From: Arthrobacter hankyongi
GTDB lineage: Bacteria; Actinomycetota; Actinomycetes; Actinomycetales; Micrococcaceae
Assembly (NCBI RefSeq): GCF_022012395.1
Contig: NZ_JAKLTQ010000007.1
Span: forward strand, 1-64,000
Reading direction: 5' to 3'
Length of the DNA: 64,000 bases
Shown: piece after piece, positions 58,924-64,000 of the stretch
How the letters are laid out: each line of letters opens with the position of its first letter
How positions within the stretch are numbered: the first letter of the stretch is position 1
Made by a program: the position numbers and the translations under genes
Notes under the pieces: model-generated
Databases searched by the model: none
What the model was told of the DNA's origin: nothing
The model's input: only the letters and a program-made list of their open reading frames with translations

Positions 58924-60300
58924 GTGAGCAGTACACGTCCTGAAGCCCTCGTCAGCCAGAAGGGCCTGCGCAAGAGCGTCACGGCAGGTTCGATCGGCGT
59001 GTTCGTCCACTGGTTCGAGTGGGCCGTCTACGCCTACCTCGCCTCAACCATCGCCAAGGTCTTCTTCCCCGAGCAGGACGGCACGGCGGCGCTGCTGTCC
59101 GTCTTCGCAGTCTTCGCCATTTCGTTCGGGGTGCGCCCGCTCGGCGCCCTGATCTTCGGAACCCTCGGCGACAGGGTCGGCCGGAAGAAAACCCTGTCCA
59201 TCGTCATCCTGTCCATGTCCGGCGCCACGCTGGTGGTCGGGCTGCTGCCGACCTACAGCACCATCGGCCTCTGGGCGCCGGTGCTGCTCATCGCCGCCCG
59301 CGTGGTCCAGGGCCTGGCCGCCGGCGGGGAGTTCGGCAGCGCGGCCGCCTTCCTGGCCGAGTACTCCCCGCGCCGGCACCGCGGCTTCGGGGTCAGCTGG
59401 CTGGAAGTCGGCAGCCTGCTGGGCTTCCTGGCCGCTTCCCTGGTCGTGTACCTGCTCAATGTCCTCATGGGCGCCGAGACCATCCAGGACTGGGGCTGGC
59501 GCATTCCCTTCCTGCTGACCGTCCCGCTGGGCCTGATCGGCTTCTACATCCGCACCAAGATCGAAGACACCCCCGAGTTCCGGTCCCTTGAGGAACTGGA
59601 CAACGTGCCGCAGAGCCCGGTGAAGGAAGTGTTCACCCGGCACTGGAAGCAGCTGCTGCAGATGAGCGGCGTCGAAATCATGATGCACGTGACCTTCTAC
59701 ATCGTGCTTGTCTACCTGCTCACCTACCAGGAAGAAACCCTGAAGATGAGCGCGGACAATGCCGCGCTGCTGTCCACCGTTGCCTCGATCGCCGGCCTGA
59801 TCCTGGTCCCGCTCTTCGGAGCTGCCTCGGACCGCATCGGCCGCAGGCCGCTGCTGATCGCCTCGGCCGTGCTGCTCATTGTGCTGGCCATCCCGCTCTT
59901 CCTCGTTATGCAGTCAGGCGCGCCGTGGGCCGGCTTCGTCAGCACCCTGGGCCTCGGCATCATCCTGGCCATCATCCTGGGTGTCCATGCCTGTGCCGTC
60001 GCCGAACTCTTCCCGACCCGCACCCGGCAGACCGGGCTGTCCATCGCCTACAGCATCACCGCGGCCATCTTCGCCGGCACCGTGCCCTACGTCCTGACCT
60101 GGCTGATCGCGCAGACCGGCAACACCATGATGCCGGCCTTCTACCTCGTCCTGGTTGGCATCATCGGGCTCGTCGCGATCCTGACCATGAAGGAGACCAA
60201 GGGCATCGACCTGCTCGGCGCCGAGGACTACGCCGGCCGGGCCGAAGCACCGTCCGGCCAGCTGGACCAGTCCGTCACCTCCAGCACCGGACGGCTGTAG
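58924..60300 (+). CDS. MFS transporter, metabolite:H+ symporter (MHS/ProP-like) family
   Basis: A 458-residue transporter with 12 helices. GSIGVFVHWFEWAVYAYLAS and the loop-2 motif GDRVGRKKTL are typical of the MHS group (ProP, ShiA, citrate and aromatic-acid carriers), as is AAGGEFGSAAAFLAEYSPRR. GTG 58924 behind AGGAGG is preferred to ATG 58882. Under the shared operator it is the likely uptake system for the substrate of the Rieske pathway. Confidence 0.9.
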   Translation: MSSTRPEALVSQKGLRKSVTAGSIGVFVHWFEWAVYAYLASTIAKVFFPEQDGTAALLSVFAVFAISFGVRPLGALIFGTLGDRVGRKKTLSIVILSMSGATLVVGLLPTYSTIGLWAPVLLIAARVVQGLAAGGEFGSAAAFLAEYSPRRHRGFGVSWLEVGSLLGFLAASLVVYLLNVLMGAETIQDWGWRIPFLLTVPLGLIGFYIRTKIEDTPEFRSLEELDNVPQSPVKEVFTRHWKQLLQMSGVEIMMHVTFYIVLVYLLTYQEETLKMSADNAALLSTVASIAGLILVPLFGAASDRIGRRPLLIASAVLLIVLAIPLFLVMQSGAPWAGFVSTLGLGIILAIILGVHACAVAELFPTRTRQTGLSIAYSITAAIFAGTVPYVLTWLIAQTGNTMMPAFYLVLVGIIGLVAILTMKETKGIDLLGAEDYAGRAEAPSGQLDQSVTSSTGRL

Positions 60301-60319
60301 ACGGCTCTGGAGAGAACAG

Positions 60320-60360
60320 GGTTCTGTGGTCCGCCGAAACTTTCGGCGGACCACAGAACC
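60320..60360 (+). terminator. terminator of the MFS gene
   Basis: Perfect 20-base arms (60320-60339, 60341-60360) close with a GAAACTTTC turn, followed by TTTGT. It starts 20 bases after the stop codon. Confidence 0.85.
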
Positions 60361-60363
60361 TTT

Positions 60364-60650
60364 GTCATGCAGGGCACCAGAGAACCTTCTGAGACTGCCG
60401 GGAATCCGGTCTCCCAGTGATGCCGTAGCCGCCCCCGCACGACGCGGGAAGGCTTGTAGCCGAGGCAGCGCGGGCGCCGCGGCCTCCCCGGCAGGCGTGG
60501 ATCCGGCCGGCATCCGGCCGCTGGGACCGCCCTTCGCGGCCGCTTCCCGCCGATTTCCCCGTGGAGTGTCCGGCGGCCCGGCCGGGCGACGGCGCGACCA
60601 GGCCACCGGCATCGCCGCCGCAGGACCCGATGCGCACCGTTCACGCACCA
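60364..60650. other. intergenic stretch without a gene
   Basis: Between the two terminators of convergent operons. Short ORFs here are GC-shadow frames without ribosome sites; no repeat or RNA gene is recognised. Confidence 0.5.
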
Positions 60651-60654
60651 AAAG

Positions 60655-60683
60655 CGCCGTCCGGCATCATGCCGGACGGCGCC
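60655..60683 (-). terminator. rho-independent terminator of the fused ABC operon
   Basis: A 13-bp perfect stem, GCGCCGTCCGGCA with its complement around TCA. On the minus strand it is followed by TTTT. It lies 22 bases past the stop codon of the permease-ATPase gene. Confidence 0.85.
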
Positions 60684-60704
60684 TCGGGACCGGGTTTGGG
60701 CCTG

Positions 60705-62258
<1,554 letters not shown>

Positions 62259-62260
62259 GG

Positions 62261-63133
62261 TCAGGCCTGCTTCAGCGATTCCTCGAGCACCGCGGGGTCA
62301 ACGGCCTCCAGGTTGTACTTCTGGAGCAGCTCGTCGTACTTGCCCGAAGCCTTCATGGCCTCCAGCCCGTCCTCGAGCGCCTTCTGCATCTTCGCATTGC
62401 CCTCCTGCACGGCCAGGCCGACGGCGATCGGGTAGATCAGCTGCTGGCTGCTCAGGCTCAGCCGTCCCTTGGACTTTTCGACGGCGGTCTTGGCCACCGC
62501 GGCGTCCGTCATCTGGGCATCGACCTGGCCCGAGAGCAGCGCCTGAGTGGCCTCCGGGTCGGTGGGGAATTCCTTCACCGTAATGGCGCCCTTGCCAGCC
62601 TTCTTGCACTTGTCGCTTTCGGCGGCGGGCAGGATCTTGGCAATGACCGTCGCGGTGACCACGCCGACCTGCTTGCCGCAGAGGTCCTGGGCCGTGGCCA
62701 GGGCCGGCTGGCCCTGCTTCACGATGATGGAATTGCCGGTCTGGAAGTAGGGCACGAAGTCCACTTCCTTGTCCCGGGCGGAGGAAACGTAGAGCGTGGA
62801 GGCGATCACGTCGTAGCGGTCGGCCTTGATGCCGGCGACGATCTGGGCAAACCGGGTATCGGTGTACTTCGGCGTCAGGCCCAGCTCGGCGGACATCGCG
62901 TCCATGAACTCGACGTCGAAGCCTGCCGGCTTGCCGTTCTCCAGCATGTCGTAGGGCGGATAGGTCAGGTCGGTGCCGACATTCAGGATGCCGGCGGTGT
63001 TGGTTTCGACTTTTGCCTTGGCACCGGCTTCGGCGGTGGATCCTGTTACGCTGCCGCTGCCGCCGCACGCGCTCAGGGCCAGGGCGAGGGTGGCCGCGCC
63101 CGCCAGCAGGGCAGATTTCTGGGAGATTTTCAT
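62261..63133 (-). CDS. amino-acid ABC transporter substrate-binding lipoprotein
   Basis: A 290-residue type-3 solute-binding protein. Signal peptide with lipobox LSAC at 20-23; LNVGTDLTYPPYDMLENGKP, GFDVEFMDAMSAELGL and DVIASTLYVSSARDKEVDFV are family landmarks. It delivers ligand to the fused permease-ATPase downstream. The M20 peptidase gene lies 19 bases upstream, so the ligand may be the peptide- or acyl-amino-acid that the peptidase hydrolyses. Confidence 0.9.
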   Translation of the reverse strand: MKISQKSALLAGAATLALALSACGGSGSVTGSTAEAGAKAKVETNTAGILNVGTDLTYPPYDMLENGKPAGFDVEFMDAMSAELGLTPKYTDTRFAQIVAGIKADRYDVIASTLYVSSARDKEVDFVPYFQTGNSIIVKQGQPALATAQDLCGKQVGVVTATVIAKILPAAESDKCKKAGKGAITVKEFPTDPEATQALLSGQVDAQMTDAAVAKTAVEKSKGRLSLSSQQLIYPIAVGLAVQEGNAKMQKALEDGLEAMKASGKYDELLQKYNLEAVDPAVLEESLKQA

Positions 63134-63152
63134 GGCTGCCTTTCGTAGGGGC

Positions 63153-64000
63153 TCAGTTGCACCACAGGTTGACTGCGTTGTTGTAGATGTCGATGATTTC
63201 CCGGTACTTGGCCAGTTCGACCCATTCGTCCGCCCAGCTGTATGGCGGGGTGCCGGGCCCGATGTTCACCGCGGGGATGCCGAACTGCTTCAGCGGGACC
63301 ATGTCGGTCCAGAACTGGATGCCGCGGTACACCGGTTCGGCACCGGCACGGGACACCGCCTCGGCGGCCGCCACCGAGATCGGGGAGGTCCTGTCGATCT
63401 CGTAGGGCAGCCGCGGGCCGCTGAGCCAGTGGTCGCTGAACTCCACGGTGGCCTCGATCCGCGGATCTTCGGCCTTCAGGTCCCCGATCATCTGCTCCAC
63501 CTGGAGCCTGACGTCGTACGGGTCCTGCGAGGGCAGCAGGCGGATGTCGCAGGTCATTTCGCAGCGGTCCGGGACCTGGTTGTGCTTGGTCCCGCCGCGG
63601 ATGGTGCCGATGTTCAGGTTCGGCCCGCCGGGAAGTTCCGGGTGCGGGGTGTAGGGCATCATGCCTTCGAGCCGGCGCATGCCGGCCAGGATCGGCTCCA
63701 TGGTCTCGATCGCATTCAGTCCCAGCTGCTTTGCGGAGGTATGGGCCTGGACGCCGTAGGTGGTGATCTTCAGGTACGCGGCACCGCGGTGCACCGTCCC
63801 GATGGTGTTGTCGGTCGGCTCGCCGCAGATCGCACCGTCGGCGGTGAAGCCGGCTTCCAGCAGGGAGCGGGTGCCGACCCCGCCTTCGAAGTGGCACGAA
63901 ACCCCCTGGAAGACGACGTCGCCCTTGGGCCGCGAGCCGGAGAGGGCGATGCGCCGCAGCACGGCCAGCGACGCCGTGGTGGCGGCCTTCATGTCGGCGA
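63153..64000 (-). CDS. M20-family metallopeptidase (ArgE/DapE type), 5' end outside window
   Basis: At least 280 residues; the frame stays open to the window edge, where ADMKAATTA resembles the conserved DMK segment after the first zinc ligands, so the start lies outside. GEPTDNTIG, the dimerisation domain with GVQAHTSAKQLGLNA, and the late FWTDMVPLKQFGIPAVNIGP with the last ligands region are typical. It removes an acyl or peptidyl group from an amino-acid-like substrate. First known gene of the operon with the ABC importer. Confidence 0.85.
   Translation of the reverse strand, partial: ADMKAATTASLAVLRRIALSGSRPKGDVVFQGVSCHFEGGVGTRSLLEAGFTADGAICGEPTDNTIGTVHRGAAYLKITTYGVQAHTSAKQLGLNAIETMEPILAGMRRLEGMMPYTPHPELPGGPNLNIGTIRGGTKHNQVPDRCEMTCDIRLLPSQDPYDVRLQVEQMIGDLKAEDPRIEATVEFSDHWLSGPRLPYEIDRTSPISVAAAEAVSRAGAEPVYRGIQFWTDMVPLKQFGIPAVNIGPGTPPYSWADEWVELAKYREIIDIYNNAVNLWCN

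Overview
The window looks like chromosomal DNA of a high-GC Gram-positive bacterium, most likely an Arthrobacter-type member of the Micrococcaceae. The grounds are about 70% GC with strong G/C third-position bias, purine-rich Shine-Dalgarno sites, frequent GTG starts and ATGA/GTGA overlaps, an actinobacterial HspR-type (HAIR) operator, RNase J, and many two-domain VOC proteins. The genus is an inference. I saw no tRNA, rRNA, CRISPR array, insertion sequence or prophage.

Region 1 (1-32,400) is a patchwork of housekeeping and stress genes: a ClpC-like chaperone behind a HAIR operator, a cold-shock protein, a PPOX-type flavoprotein, a hemolysin III protein, an FMN reductase and YceI. Next come a decayed CarD-like gene, a trehalose-synthase-like GH13 enzyme, an acetate-type transporter, a penicillin-binding-like serine hydrolase, a cupin, an amidase and a three-gene operon of membrane protein, HTH regulator and quinone reductase. 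The rest of the region holds a ketopantoate-reductase-like enzyme, an RraA-type protein, a NarL-type two-component system, an MMPL transporter, a Tat-exported serine hydrolase, a sialidase, an AraC/VOC pair, an SDR and RNase J.

Region 2 (32,946-44,580) is a catabolic cluster and the first highlight. A CYP199-like P450 is divergent from an IclR regulator. The regulator is followed by a histidine-ammonia-lyase-like MIO enzyme with a changed specificity residue. After an AT-rich leader comes a tightly overlapped operon: polar amino-acid ABC transporter (binding protein, permease, ATPase), FAD-linked 2-hydroxyacid dehydrogenase, FMN 2-hydroxyacid oxidase, HisC-like aminotransferase and a phthalate-dioxygenase-reductase-type electron donor. 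The enzymes line up as 2-hydroxyacid to 2-oxoacid to amino acid to aryl-acrylate, followed by P450 oxidation. This reading is inferred from family membership.

Region 3 (44,596-50,466) holds a membrane protein, ZapE, a P-loop nucleoside-type kinase, a secreted HNH-like protein whose reading frame runs antisense into the kinase, a TM2 protein, mannose-6-phosphate isomerase and an Excalibur-domain lipoprotein.

Region 4 (50,659-64,000) is a second catabolic cluster: XRE-cupin regulator, DUF1116 protein, an unrecognised partner, extended SDR, Rieske oxygenase, amidase, a second phthalate-dioxygenase-reductase-type protein, DJ-1/PfpI protein, MHS-type MFS transporter, a fused amino-acid ABC permease-ATPase with its binding protein, and an M20 peptidase cut by the window end. 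Three promoters in this region share the layout TTGACR-N17-AACACT with a TGTTCTG-N5-CAGAACA-type pseudo-palindrome in the spacer. That ties Rieske oxygenase, DJ-1/reductase and transporter into one probable regulon.
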